Shown here piece after piece: positions 1-9,380 of a DNA stretch of 64,000 bases. The notes beneath the pieces were generated by a model. That model worked only from the letters and a program-made list of their open reading frames with translations, ran no database searches and was not told the DNA's origin. Both the position numbers and the translations under genes were made by a program. Each line of letters begins with the position of its first letter. Positions within the stretch are counted from its first letter, which is position 1. The DNA comes from Rhodococcus sp. OK519 (GTDB lineage Bacteria > Actinomycetota > Actinomycetes > Mycobacteriales > Mycobacteriaceae), in NCBI RefSeq assembly GCF_003051005.1, contig NZ_QAOW01000010.1, positions 62,001 to 126,000 on the forward strand, given 5' to 3'.

Positions 1-774
1 GCCGCGGTCGGTGAAGTACTTGGGGAACAACACCGATTCGATCGGCATGTACAGCGCGACGATGACCATGTCGACCAGTGCCAGGGTGCGCAGCAGGCGG
101 TCCCGCCACACGAACTTCAGCCCCTCGAGCGTGCCCGTCCACATCGATGCCGGGCGGGTCGCATGGTCGGGCCGGCCCGCATTTTCGAGGCGCAGGAATG
201 CGATCGTCACGAGCGACAGCACGAAGCAGATTGCGGTGACCCACAGCGTGCTCTCCGGTCCGATCAGTGCGATCAGCACGCCACCGACACCCGGACCGAT
301 CAGGTACGCCACGTTGTAGTTGGCCTCGTACAGGCTGTTGACGCGGTCGAGTCGCCACCCCGCTGCCTTGGTCGCGGCCGGCAGCATCGATTCGCGGGCC
401 GAGATCCCGGCCGGGTCGAACGTCGCACCGAGCGCCGCGAGTGCCGCGAGGATCGGCACCGACAATCCCACCGTCCCCGCGACGACGGGAATCGCGGCCA
501 CCGACAATGCGGACAACGCGTCCGACACCAGTGACGTGGGTCGGCGGCCGAACCGGTCGACGACGGTGCCCGAGAACAGGCTCGCGAGCAGTAGCGGGAG
601 GGTGGCCGCGCCCGCGACGATCGCGGCGTCGGTGGCGCGTCCGGTCTGTTCGAGAACCAGCCACGGCAGCGCGACGATCACGATGCCGTTGCCGGTGGCC
701 GACAACAGCGTCGCGACGTTGAGCAGGATCAACGGTGCGAGACTGCGGGATGCGGTCACGTCGGGGGTGGTCAC
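1..774 (-). CDS. MFS transporter, C-terminal part outside window
   Basis: This is a multi-pass major facilitator superfamily transporter, probably an exporter of drugs or small metabolites at the cytoplasmic membrane; the substrate cannot be read from sequence. The visible 258 residues hold six or seven hydrophobic segments. The loop after the second segment carries VVDRFGRRPTSLVSD, the family's GxxxDRxGRR-type signature between helices 2 and 3. The gene runs off the left edge, so the second half is missing. The GTG start at 774 follows an AGAAGG sequence; an earlier GTG in the same stretch reads into a stop. It sits alone and points away from the TspO gene. Confidence 0.85.
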   Translation of the reverse strand, partial: MTTPDVTASRSLAPLILLNVATLLSATGNGIVIVALPWLVLEQTGRATDAAIVAGAATLPLLLASLFSGTVVDRFGRRPTSLVSDALSALSVAAIPVVAGTVGLSVPILAALAALGATFDPAGISARESMLPAATKAAGWRLDRVNSLYEANYNVAYLIGPGVGGVLIALIGPESTLWVTAICFVLSLVTIAFLRLENAGRPDHATRPASMWTGTLEGLKFVWRDRLLRTLALVDMVIVALYMPIESVLFPKYFTDRG

Positions 775-912
775 GGCACGGGCCTTCTGTCGAGCGGGCG
801 TCGTTCCGAAGCTAACAGCGCGACAGGAAGCCGTGCGAGTGGTTTTCGCGGAGCGACCGTTGCGCGCAGATTCTGGAGGATCCCGCGCAAGCACCGAAGG
901 CGTCGTCGCGGG

Positions 913-1431
913 CTATTGTTCCCCGCGCCGAGAGGCGGCGAAGGTGCCGTCAGCGTGTTGTGATGCGGGATCGTTCACGGATGCCGTCAGGGCGGTCGCA
1001 AACAGGCTCCATCCGAGGTAGGCGCTCAGGATGGCGCCGTTGACCCGGTCCCGGCGGGCCACATCGACGACTTCGGTGGCGAGAGCCACGTCGAGAGCCG
1101 CGATCACCGCCAGCGACAGTCGCTTGCTTCGGACTCCGAAGAAGGTATGCGGCCACACGGCATTCAAAGCAAGTTGAGTCCCGTGCAACGCCCACGTCCG
1201 ACGCGGCGTCCCGGCGCCGACCATCCGCCAGCCCACGACACCGATGCCGGTGTAGAGCCCGGTCCAGACCGGACCGAACACGCTGGCAGGAGGCGCCCAC
1301 GCCGGCTTCTCCAACTGCGCGTACACGTCCGGGGCTCGCCGGCTACCGAATGCTCCGATCGCGGCCGCTGCCGCCGGCGCTCCCACCGCGACCACGGACG
1401 CAAGCAAGGGCTTACGAGTTGTGAACGTCAT
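913..1431 (-). CDS. TspO/MBR family membrane protein
   Basis: A small integral membrane protein of the TspO/MBR (peripheral benzodiazepine receptor-like) family, which binds porphyrins and other hydrophobic ligands and is linked to stress and tetrapyrrole handling. The diagnostic run KPAWAPPASVFGPVWTGLY is present near residue 40, followed by ALHGTQLALNAVWPHTFFG and a final segment with YLGWSLFATAL, all typical of the five-helix fold. I chose the ATG at 1431 because GAGAGGAG precedes it at good spacing; an in-frame codon 14 codons upstream would add an unlikely polar tail. The TspO symbol is not assigned because several paralogues exist in actinobacteria. Confidence 0.88.
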   Translation of the reverse strand: MTFTTRKPLLASVVAVGAPAAAAAIGAFGSRRAPDVYAQLEKPAWAPPASVFGPVWTGLYTGIGVVGWRMVGAGTPRRTWALHGTQLALNAVWPHTFFGVRSKRLSLAVIAALDVALATEVVDVARRDRVNGAILSAYLGWSLFATALTASVNDPASQHADGTFAASRRGEQ

Positions 1432-1593
1432 GTACTCGCTCCTCTCCCGCAAGGTAGGAAAGCAATCACGCACCGGGTTTTCCGTTCATCATGACGCTAC
1501 GCCTCGGGACGGCGGCCGGTTGCCGCGGCGGCAATCGTGAGTCCGACAGTGACTCTGTGCTTGTGCACGATTCGGGTCTGGGATGATCTCGGC

Positions 1594-3297
1594 GTGCCCC
1601 AGAACTGGATCCGAGGGATGACTGCGACTCTGTGGGGTCGAATCCGCGCGATCATGCGCCGATTGTCGTCGGCGTTCGGCCGCTCCAGCCTGGCCCTGAC
1701 GGGACGCCGTGAGCAGTTCGATCCGGCCCATCCGTGGTTTCTCAGTGCTACTGAACGAGACAACAGCGACACCCGGATTCGGGAGTGGACCGACAGCAAC
1801 GACGTCATCCCGCTGATTCATGGAAGGGTCTACTTCGCGGCGCTGGCGAAGGCGTTGGCCCGCGCCGGTTCCAACGACCTGGTGCTGTTCACGGATTGGC
1901 GCGGCGACGCCGACCAACAGCTCGTCGACGGCGTGACGGTGGCCGATGCATTTGCGGGCGCCGCGCGCAGGGGCGCGACGGTCCGGGGAATGATGTGGCG
2001 CTCGCACATCGAGACTCTCGGCTTTCCCGGTCGCCGCAACCGCAAGCTCGCGGAGGCCCTCGAGGCCGCCGGTGGCGAGGTGATCCTCGACCAGCGGGTT
2101 CCTGCGCTCGGCAGCCATCACCAGAAGTTCGTCGTGGTCCGCTATTCCGACGTGCACACTCCGGACGTCGCGTTCGTCGGCGGTATCGACCTGGCGCGGG
2201 CGCGCCGCGACGACGCCGACCACTTCGGCGACCCGCTGAGCCGGCCGTTTCCACCCGAGTACGGCGAGACCCCGGCGTGGCACGACGCGCAGTTGCAGAT
2301 CCACGGCCCCGCCGTACGCGACGTCGAGGACGTGTTCCGAGAGCGTTGGGAGGATCCCGCCGCACTGTCCCGATTGCCGTGGCACGCGCTGCCGGACATC
2401 CTGCGCGGTCTCACCCGATCTCCGTCCGAACTGCCCCCTCCTGCAACACCACCCGAGCCCTGTGGAACCTGCTCGGTGCAATTGCTGCGAACCTATCCTC
2501 GCCGCCGGCCCGCGTACCCGTTTGCGAGGGAAGGGGAACGCAGCGCAGCCAAGGCCTACGCGAAGGTGCTGCACCGCGCGAAGAGCCTGGTGTACGTGGA
2601 GGATCAGTACCTGTGGTCGGTGGATGTGGCGCGCGTGTTTGCCGAGGCGCTGCGCCGCGAACCGCGACTGCGATTGGTGGCGGTCGTCCCCAAGTATCTC
2701 GACGACGACAGTCCCATCACCATTCCGTCCGCGTTGCTGGGGCACTCGTCGGCGCTCGAGACCATCCGTGATGCCGGTGGAGATCGGGTACTGGTTCTCG
2801 ACCTCGAGAACGACCGTGGAATACCCGTGTACGTGCACTCCAAGGTGTGCATCGTCGACGACACCTGGGCAGCAGTGGGCAGTGACAACTTCAATCGGCG
2901 CTCCTGGACGCATGATTCGGAGTTGACGGCCGCCGTGGTGGACACCGCGCGGGACGTGCGAGCGCCTGTCGATCCGTCCGGACTCGGTGACGGCGCGCGT
3001 CGATTCGCCCGCGATCTGAGGCTCCAGTTGGCCCGGGAGCACCTCGGCAGGGACGACGATGACGACGCGGATCTGATCGACCCCGACCGATTCTTCGATG
3101 TCGTCACCGATAGCGTCGACGCGCTGGACCGCTGGCATACGGCGCCGTCGGCCGGTACCCGACCGCCGGGTCGGCTGCGGCGACACCACATCGACGTTCC
3201 ACCGCAGTGGCAGCAGCGCGCCGCCGCCCTCGTCTACCGCCTGGTGGTCGACCCCGACGGGCGACCCTTCCGAATGCGGCTGCGCCGCACCTACTGA
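1594..3297 (+). CDS. Phospholipase D-family phosphodiesterase
   Basis: A cytosolic or peripheral enzyme of the phospholipase D superfamily, with two HKD half-sites that together form one active site attacking a phosphodiester bond; the substrate (phospholipid or nucleic acid) is not resolved. The first site reads GSHHQKFVVV followed by AFVGGIDL, the second VHSKVCIVDD followed by AVGSDNFNRRSW, the classic HxK(x)4D(x)6GSxN pattern. About 560 residues, normal for bacterial PLD-like proteins with extra linkers. The start is uncertain: the frame is open from a GTG at 1537; I prefer the GTG at 1594 because GGGATGATCTC just upstream resembles an actinobacterial -10 feeding a leaderless start. An ATG at 1618 is the other option. 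Likely monocistronic. Confidence 0.85.
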   Translation: MPQNWIRGMTATLWGRIRAIMRRLSSAFGRSSLALTGRREQFDPAHPWFLSATERDNSDTRIREWTDSNDVIPLIHGRVYFAALAKALARAGSNDLVLFTDWRGDADQQLVDGVTVADAFAGAARRGATVRGMMWRSHIETLGFPGRRNRKLAEALEAAGGEVILDQRVPALGSHHQKFVVVRYSDVHTPDVAFVGGIDLARARRDDADHFGDPLSRPFPPEYGETPAWHDAQLQIHGPAVRDVEDVFRERWEDPAALSRLPWHALPDILRGLTRSPSELPPPATPPEPCGTCSVQLLRTYPRRRPAYPFAREGERSAAKAYAKVLHRAKSLVYVEDQYLWSVDVARVFAEALRREPRLRLVAVVPKYLDDDSPITIPSALLGHSSALETIRDAGGDRVLVLDLENDRGIPVYVHSKVCIVDDTWAAVGSDNFNRRSWTHDSELTAAVVDTARDVRAPVDPSGLGDGARRFARDLRLQLAREHLGRDDDDDADLIDPDRFFDVVTDSVDALDRWHTAPSAGTRPPGRLRRHHIDVPPQWQQRAAALVYRLVVDPDGRPFRMRLRRTY

Positions 3298-3449
3298 GCG
3301 GGCGGGCGGGCCGGCGTGCTGCGCAAAATGTTCGGTTAATTGGACAACCCGGGCGGCGTGCGCGGATTGCCGGGCAATAATGCGCACGCCGTCGAACGGA
3401 TCGGGCGACGGTTCTTTCTCCTCAACCGTTTCCGTCAGATCGGGGTTCA

Positions 3450-4712
3450 ATGACGACACTGGAACGAACCAGACAAATAGTAGCTTTTGCCGCGGCCGCG
3501 GCAGTCCTGTCGGCGGCCGGTGCATGCTCGGCCGACTCGGGTGGCAGCTCGGCGCCTCCGGAGAGCTCGTCGCCCCCGGTGGTGACGGAGAGCTTCCTCG
3601 GTCTGCCGTCCAGCTACGTGATCTCCGACGTGACGGACATGTTCGATGCGCCGTACGGGATCGCAGCGTCGCCCGACGGGAACTACCTCTACATCAGCGG
3701 CGGAAACGGCCCGCGCGCGTCGGTGGCACGCATCACCGGCGACCTCGACCACGTGACATGGCTCGACCCGGAGGAATCGGGATTCGACCTTCCCGGACAG
3801 ATCAGCGTCGCCCCTGACGGCACCGTCTACGTCGTCAACCGAGGCAACAACTCCATCTCGATCGGTAGCGGCGAGCGGTGGCGGACAGTACCCGCTTCCC
3901 AGGGGCGATTCGACAGCCCCGAAGCCGCCGTGGGGCTGGCCGACGGAACGGTCTTCGTCACCAATACGGGCAACAGCACGGTCTCCGTGAGCCACGACGG
4001 CGGGGCCACCTGGGTGACCGTCGGCTCCGACACCGGTCACTTCGCCGCCCCGACCGCAGCTGCCGCATCCGACGCCGGTGAGGTCTTCGTCGCGAACGCG
4101 GGCGACGGATCGTTGTCGGTGACCCGAGATGCGGGAAGGTCGTGGGACTCGATACCTGCCGATCGGACCGGACTCGGAGCGCCGCACTCGATGGCGGTGG
4201 GGCCGGCCGGCGAAATCTACGTCACAGATCATTCTGCCGGCACCCTCACGCGCAGTCTCGACGGTGGGCGAACATGGTCCACCGATGGAGGTTTCGACAA
4301 TATCTGGGGCGTCACTGTCGCCGATGACGGCGCCCTGTATCTCACCGATGCCATCAACACCGCGGTCGAGGTTCACTCCACAGCGGGCACGGCAACAGGG
4401 CTGACGGCGACCTGGAGTACTCCGGGGACCCTCGCCGTGAACTGGAAGCCGGCGCCGAACACGGGGGGAAGCGCGGTCCGTCGGTACGCCGTGACTGCCG
4501 AGCCGGATTTCACCGAGGAACAGCTCGTGGCGTTCCTCTCCGATCGGAAGGCCGGGTCACCCGAACCGTCCTGGACCGTCGAGACCGACACCGCCAGTGG
4601 CTCGACGGCGATCGAGGGCCTGCCGCCCGGGATCGCGGTCGACGTGACGGTCGTCGCTGTCAACGATGCCGGTTTCGGTGATCCCCTCACCGTGCGGGTG
4701 GATGCCCGATGA
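3450..4712 (+). CDS. Secreted lipoprotein with NHL-like beta-propeller and C-terminal FN3-like domain
   Basis: A surface lipoprotein of 420 residues. The N-terminus has a basic start, a hydrophobic core and the lipobox SAAGAC, so Cys26 should be lipid-anchored. The body carries about six repeats with cores such as PYGIAASPDGNYLYIS, PGQISVAPDGTVYVVN and PHSMAVGPAGEIYVTD, matching NHL/SMP-30-type beta-propeller blades. The last ~100 residues (APNTGGSAVRRYAVTAEP up to VTVVAVNDAGFGDPLT) look like a fibronectin type III domain. Such proteins usually bind carbohydrates or other proteins; no enzymatic residue set is evident. It lies directly upstream of another secreted protein on the same strand and the two are probably co-transcribed and may act together at the cell surface. 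Confidence 0.8.
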   Translation: MTTLERTRQIVAFAAAAAVLSAAGACSADSGGSSAPPESSSPPVVTESFLGLPSSYVISDVTDMFDAPYGIAASPDGNYLYISGGNGPRASVARITGDLDHVTWLDPEESGFDLPGQISVAPDGTVYVVNRGNNSISIGSGERWRTVPASQGRFDSPEAAVGLADGTVFVTNTGNSTVSVSHDGGATWVTVGSDTGHFAAPTAAAASDAGEVFVANAGDGSLSVTRDAGRSWDSIPADRTGLGAPHSMAVGPAGEIYVTDHSAGTLTRSLDGGRTWSTDGGFDNIWGVTVADDGALYLTDAINTAVEVHSTAGTATGLTATWSTPGTLAVNWKPAPNTGGSAVRRYAVTAEPDFTEEQLVAFLSDRKAGSPEPSWTVETDTASGSTAIEGLPPGIAVDVTVVAVNDAGFGDPLTVRVDAR

Positions 4713-4735
4713 CCGAATCTTCGAAAGGAATTGTG

Positions 4736-6814
4736 ATGGGTCGTCGGCGAATCCTGGCACTGGTGCTCGGAATGGTCGTGTTCGCAGGGCTGTTCGCGGC
4801 AGCGGGTGTCCCGGCCGCGAACGCACAGACCTCGTCTGCTGCCACCCCCGCCGTCACCTCGTCGGCCCCGTCATGGAGCAAGCACCCGCTCCCTTGCGAC
4901 AGCGCCACCACTCGGTGTCAGGTCTTCTTGAACGGTGCGACGGGCGACAGCGGCGAGCGGTACCTCCTCGGCACCAACCAGAACTTCCTCACGTCGAAGC
5001 TGCGTTGGTGGTCTGCCGCAGAACTTTCGGATCAGAGTCGGCGATCCGAGTTCAGCTGGAACATCGACACCGTCAGCACAACTCCGTACTTCATGGTGAG
5101 GCAGAATGCCGGTACCGGGAAGTGCCTGTACAACAAGTGGACCAGACTCGACTTCAGCCCCCTGAGCGCAAAGTGCGACTGGAACGACGACACATTCCTC
5201 TGGTACGTGCGTCCCGTCGACCAGAGTCCCGACGCGTTCCAGATCGTCAGCAAGAGTGCCGGTGAATGTTGGGACTACCACGGGCGGTCCGACCACTATT
5301 TGGGGACCTCGTTCTGTGACGCGAACAGCGCGTGGCAACGTATCGAGGCGGTCAACGAGTCGCAGCGCGCACTGCTCACGCAGCTTGCTCTGCGCTACGC
5401 CTATTGGTCGTGCACGGATCCCGCGACCGGCGCCGATACCGGCAAGTGCGAGTTCGCTGCGGACGGCCCGCCGTCTGCCGTGGCTCAACCCGTTGTCAGA
5501 ACCGTCTGCCCCAGTGATCGGGCGGTGCCGAACCCGTATGTCAACGAGTCGACCGCACCCGTCCAGTTCACCACCGTCCGCGAGGCGACGAGTGAAGCGT
5601 CCTCCCAGTGGCGCGAGGCCGTGAAGGTGGGGGCTTCGGCGGACGGACTCTTCGCGAAGGTCCTCAAGGTCAGCGGCGAGTACACGAAGGAGTGGGGCGG
5701 GGCGAGGAAGGACGGGACGAGAAAGTCGGAGACCGTAGCCCTCACGGCACCTGCCCGCAGTGTCTTCTGGTTCTACGACCGCACCGTCGAACTCCCCATT
5801 CCCGGAACCTGGACCTTCGACAAGGGCACGGGCCACTCCTGGACCTACAAGGAGACGGTGAACGTTCCGGTCGTCGGTAAGGGCGGGGCATCGACGATGG
5901 TGGTGCAGAATTCCGCGCCGATCGCCGACTTCGACCGAAACACGTTCAACTGCACGATGAATGGCTCGCCCACTGTCCGGGACGGTGGCTCGCCCGCCGT
6001 CGACATCGGCCGTGGGCTCGCCGCGCCCGTCGTCGGGCAGTCCGTCACCGTCACCAATGGCACCTGGAACAGCACCGACACCGACTGGACCTATTCGTAC
6101 CAATGGATGCGCGACGACGAACCGATCGTCGGAGCCACGGAGCGGGCTCTGGCCGTCTCGGAGGGCGAAGTCGGAAAGCGTCTGTGGGCCAAGGTCGCAG
6201 CGCATCACCCCGGATACCTGGACGGCCACGCCGATTCCGCGCGCACGGCACCCGTGGCGCCTGCTCCGAAGAAGGAGCTCGCCGCCACGACGACGTCGGC
6301 GCCTCCCACTACGGCGCCTTCCACTACGGCGCCTTCCACGACGGTGCCTCCCACTACGGTGCCTCCGACGACGGCGCCTTCCACGACGGTGCCTCTGACG
6401 ACGACGTCGCCGGTGATCGAGCCCTCCATCCAGGCGTCGAGTACGGTTCCGCCGTCAGCCCCCGCGACGACCGCGGACACCGCCCCGGTGCCCGCGGACA
6501 CCTCGATCGCGATCGCTGCCACCCGGCCCGGGTCGAGTACCGCCGATGATCCGTTGTCGCTGACCGTGCGCGTGTCGAGCCCGGCCTCGGGGTTGGTGGG
6601 AATCGTGACGCTCTACGAGGTGATGGGCGACGGAACTACCCGCGAGATCGATCGCGCAGCCGTCGGTGGCACCGGCGGCCGCAAGATCGCCACGGCCACC
6701 TTCGACCTGCCCGACGACCTGACCCCGGGCACGCATACCTTGCGGGTCGTGTTCACCCCGAACACCGCCGGTCACTCGCGGTCCGAGAGTCAGCAAGTCG
6801 TCAGCGCCGAGTGA
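4736..6814 (+). CDS. Secreted multidomain protein: lectin-like N-terminus, possible aerolysin-like middle, Ig-like domains
   Basis: A secreted protein of about 692 residues. The ATG at 4736 has AAAGGA six bases ahead and begins a clean signal peptide (MGRRRILALVLG, cleavage near AANAQ); an earlier in-frame ATG overlapping the previous stop lacks this spacing. In order I see a Cys/Trp-rich region with two QxW-like turns (KCLYNKW, SAWQRIE) resembling a ricin-type beta-trefoil, a beta-rich stretch with EYTKEWG and VFWFYDRTVELPIPGTW that recalls aerolysin-type pore formers, an Ig-like domain (YSYQWMRDDEPIVGA), a Thr/Pro linker built of TTAPS/TTVPP repeats, and a C-terminal Ig-like (Big_3-type) domain ending LRVVFTPNTAGH. 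Function is unknown; adhesin or toxin are both possible. The domain calls for the first half are tentative. Confidence 0.75.
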   Translation: MGRRRILALVLGMVVFAGLFAAAGVPAANAQTSSAATPAVTSSAPSWSKHPLPCDSATTRCQVFLNGATGDSGERYLLGTNQNFLTSKLRWWSAAELSDQSRRSEFSWNIDTVSTTPYFMVRQNAGTGKCLYNKWTRLDFSPLSAKCDWNDDTFLWYVRPVDQSPDAFQIVSKSAGECWDYHGRSDHYLGTSFCDANSAWQRIEAVNESQRALLTQLALRYAYWSCTDPATGADTGKCEFAADGPPSAVAQPVVRTVCPSDRAVPNPYVNESTAPVQFTTVREATSEASSQWREAVKVGASADGLFAKVLKVSGEYTKEWGGARKDGTRKSETVALTAPARSVFWFYDRTVELPIPGTWTFDKGTGHSWTYKETVNVPVVGKGGASTMVVQNSAPIADFDRNTFNCTMNGSPTVRDGGSPAVDIGRGLAAPVVGQSVTVTNGTWNSTDTDWTYSYQWMRDDEPIVGATERALAVSEGEVGKRLWAKVAAHHPGYLDGHADSARTAPVAPAPKKELAATTTSAPPTTAPSTTAPSTTVPPTTVPPTTAPSTTVPLTTTSPVIEPSIQASSTVPPSAPATTADTAPVPADTSIAIAATRPGSSTADDPLSLTVRVSSPASGLVGIVTLYEVMGDGTTREIDRAAVGGTGGRKIATATFDLPDDLTPGTHTLRVVFTPNTAGHSRSESQQVVSAE
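6304..6405 (+). repeat. Tandem Thr/Pro-coding repeat (about 15-bp units)
   Basis: An imperfect tandem array of units such as CCTTCCACTACGGCG and CCTCCCACTACGGTG inside the secreted-protein gene. It encodes a TTAPS/TTVPP linker, a flexible and probably glycosylated stalk between the folded domains. Repeat number may vary between strains. Confidence 0.75.
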
Positions 6815-6819
6815 CAACA

Positions 6820-6853
6820 CCTCGGGGTGGCCTGCCCGCAGGCCACCCCGAGG
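6820..6853. terminator. Perfect 16-bp-stem hairpin between convergent genes
   Basis: CCTCGGGGTGGCCTGC and GCAGGCCACCCCGAGG are exact inverted copies separated by two bases. The hairpin fills the 41-bp gap between the stop of the secreted protein gene and the stop of the ABC permease gene. No long T run follows on either strand, as usual in actinobacteria, so it probably serves both converging transcripts. Confidence 0.85.
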
Positions 6854-6855
6854 GA

Positions 6856-9378
6856 CTATTCCCGGGTCCCGATTGCGGTCACCGGGTCCTGACGCAGCGC
6901 GGTCCGGGTGGGAATCGCGATCGCGCCGAGCCCCAACAGCACCGTCACCCCGAGGATGAGGGCGTAGACGAGGGGCGAGACGCTCGGGACCGGACGCCCC
7001 GACACCGCAGCCGCGACACCCGCGAGCGGGGGCAACGCAATGAGGGAGCCCACCACCGCGGCGACGGTCACCACGATTACCGATTCGGCGCGCATCATCG
7101 CGCGCACCTGCCGGGTGCTCGCGCCGACGAGTCGCAGCAACGCGAACTCGCGGCCGCGTTCGGCGGTGGCGAGTACGAGGGTGTTCACGACCGCGACAGC
7201 GAGGTAACCGAGAAGGACGGCGAGTGCGACGATGCTCACCCACGCCTGCGTGCGGCGCTGCTCCTGGCCGGCCGCGCCGAACTCCGCACGATCGGAGACC
7301 GCGACGCCGCCCAGTGCGGTGATCGTGGCCCGGGCCTCGTCGACCCGCCCGGGTTCCGCTGTCACCAGGAGCATGTCGGTCAGTCCGGTGGTGGTGTGCG
7401 CCTGCACCTGGCGCGTCGGGAGGGTGACGTCGCCGAAGCCGAGGCCGCGGCCGTATGTCGCGACGACGGTCGGGGCGATGCGGGTGCCGTCGCCGAGTCG
7501 CAGCGGAACCGTGTCGCCCACATCGGCGCTCATGCCGAATGCGGCGTCGGTGCTGAGCGCGACGGTGCCGTCCCGCAACTGGCCGAGGTCGCCGTCGCGG
7601 ACGTCGAGGTCGAGGGTCGACGATGTGGCCGCGGGATCGATGCCCTGCACGGGGTACGGGTCGGTGGACGGGGACTCGCCGCCGGTCGTGAACAGGGCGT
7701 GGGTTCGGGTGATCGGATTCACCGCGCGCACAGCGGAAGTCGATGCGATCGTGTCGACCAGTGCGGGTGCCAGACCAGTCGGGGCGGTCACGACCAGATC
7801 GGCCGTGATGCCCGCGCGGGACTGGAAATCGGCAGCCGCGGCAATGGTGTCCTGCGTGAACAACTGGACCGAACCGATCGCAATCGCCAGCGCCAGGGGA
7901 GTGATGGCGGACGCCAGTCGCCGGGCTCGTGCGCCGGAGTTGGCGGCGGCGAGCACGAGTGCGGGCGAGGCACTGCGGCGCAGCGGCCCTCCGAAACGTC
8001 GGACCGCTCCCGCGACCAGCATCGGACCCAGAAGTGCCACCGAGATCACCAGCAGCACAGCGGAGGACCCTGCACCTGCGAGGGCGGCCTGCCCGGGAAG
8101 TACCGCGGGCAGGAGCGACGTGGCGAGACCGCCGGCGCCGAACACGAGACCGGTGACGAGTCGGCCCTTGCCGATGGAGGCCGGCTCGACGGCCGACTCC
8201 CGCAGGGCCTCGGTGGGATCCAGCCGGGCCGGACGTCGGGCGGCGACCGCGGCCGCGATCCGCGCGGTGACGACGGCGAGCGCCACGCCGACCACGGCGG
8301 GCACCGGGCTGTAGGCGAGCGCGAAGTCGGACGACAGCACGCCGGCCTCGGTGAACTGCGCGCCCAGGACCTGCGCGAGGGCGTAGCCGGGGCCCGCACC
8401 GAGCAGCGCGGCGACGCCCGCGACCAGCAGCACCTCACTGCCGATCAGGCGATGCACCTGGCCGGGGGTGGCACCCATCGCGCGCAGCAGTGCGAACTCG
8501 CGGCGCCGCTGCTGGATCGACAGCGACAGCGTGCTTGCGACCACGAACATCGCGATCAGGATGGCCAGGCCGGCGAACGATCCGCACAGCATCATCAGTT
8601 CGCTGCGGGCCGCACCGGCGTCGAGGTATTCGACATCGCCGCGCGCGTTGCCGGTGTAGGTGCGCACATCGAGTCCGGGCAGCTGGTCGCGAATCCGGTC
8701 GGCCAGCGCCGACGCGTCGAGGCCGCTGTCGGCGAGCAGACCCACCGCCGCGACGCGGTCGCCGTGCGGCCACAACTCGTGGGCGCGGGTGTCGGACACG
8801 AACACCGACGCGGGACGGTCCGACGGTTCGGGTGTCGGCGCGGAGGCGACTCCGACGACGGTGTACTGCTCGCCGATCCCGCCGTGCCGCAGCGTGATCC
8901 GATCACCGACCGAGCTCGATCCCGTCACGACCACCTCGTTCGACGACGTCGGCGCCCGCCCGGACGTCAGGGCGTACGGTGCCAGGGCGCTCGACGCCCA
9001 GCCGTGCGCGTCGAGCGCGGTGCCGTCGTCGGTGGTGAGCGGCACACCGATGTCGCCGACAGCGGCGCGGACACCGGGGATCGTGGCGAGTTCGTCCACG
9101 GCGGAGTCCGGCAGTAGCGCTCGTTCGACGTACGGCTGGTCGACGTCCTCGCGGACGTCGAGGGCCTGCGCCGCGCCGACCACGACGTCGGCGCCCGCGT
9201 AGCGGTGCGGGGTGACGCCGCCGCGGATCCCCGATTCGAACAGCACGCCGAGCGAGCAGGTGAGCAGGGCGGCGCAGAACACCGCGACGAACACTGCCGC
9301 AAACCCGCCGCGACGCTGCCGGATGTTGGCGCGCGCGAGCGAACGCAGGCCCGTCCCGTGTGTGTTGCCGGCGCGCAT
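6856..9378 (-). CDS. ABC transporter permease, FtsX/MacB type
   Basis: A membrane permease of about 840 residues with the duplicated FtsX layout: an N-terminal helix (AAVFVAVFCAALLTCSLGVL), a large extracytoplasmic domain, then a three-helix block ending near PTEALRE, and the same pattern repeated, ending RTALRQDPVTAIGTRE. The repeated P-T/V-(E/A)-A-(L/I) motif at both ends is typical of exporters for lipids or lipoproteins and of resistance pumps against antimicrobial peptides. The ATPase partner lies immediately upstream: its TGA overlaps possible GTG starts here (9387, 9384); I use the ATG at 9378, which has GGGGAG about ten bases ahead. The pair faces a two-component system, suggesting stress-induced export. 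Confidence 0.9.
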   Translation of the reverse strand: MRAGNTHGTGLRSLARANIRQRRGGFAAVFVAVFCAALLTCSLGVLFESGIRGGVTPHRYAGADVVVGAAQALDVREDVDQPYVERALLPDSAVDELATIPGVRAAVGDIGVPLTTDDGTALDAHGWASSALAPYALTSGRAPTSSNEVVVTGSSSVGDRITLRHGGIGEQYTVVGVASAPTPEPSDRPASVFVSDTRAHELWPHGDRVAAVGLLADSGLDASALADRIRDQLPGLDVRTYTGNARGDVEYLDAGAARSELMMLCGSFAGLAILIAMFVVASTLSLSIQQRRREFALLRAMGATPGQVHRLIGSEVLLVAGVAALLGAGPGYALAQVLGAQFTEAGVLSSDFALAYSPVPAVVGVALAVVTARIAAAVAARRPARLDPTEALRESAVEPASIGKGRLVTGLVFGAGGLATSLLPAVLPGQAALAGAGSSAVLLVISVALLGPMLVAGAVRRFGGPLRRSASPALVLAAANSGARARRLASAITPLALAIAIGSVQLFTQDTIAAAADFQSRAGITADLVVTAPTGLAPALVDTIASTSAVRAVNPITRTHALFTTGGESPSTDPYPVQGIDPAATSSTLDLDVRDGDLGQLRDGTVALSTDAAFGMSADVGDTVPLRLGDGTRIAPTVVATYGRGLGFGDVTLPTRQVQAHTTTGLTDMLLVTAEPGRVDEARATITALGGVAVSDRAEFGAAGQEQRRTQAWVSIVALAVLLGYLAVAVVNTLVLATAERGREFALLRLVGASTRQVRAMMRAESVIVVTVAAVVGSLIALPPLAGVAAAVSGRPVPSVSPLVYALILGVTVLLGLGAIAIPTRTALRQDPVTAIGTRE

Positions 9379-9380
9379 AC

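Noticed and set aside
1489-3525. A long minus-strand open frame of about 678 codons opposite the phospholipase D-like gene
   Set aside because: It has no family signature, is rich in Arg, Gly and Pro, and lies opposite a gene with two perfect HKD motifs; high GC opens frames on both strands.
6811-9117. A long plus-strand open frame opposite the ABC permease gene
   Set aside because: Composition is that of a GC-rich antisense frame (runs of GRGHR and similar) and the opposite strand has clear FtsX-type helices.
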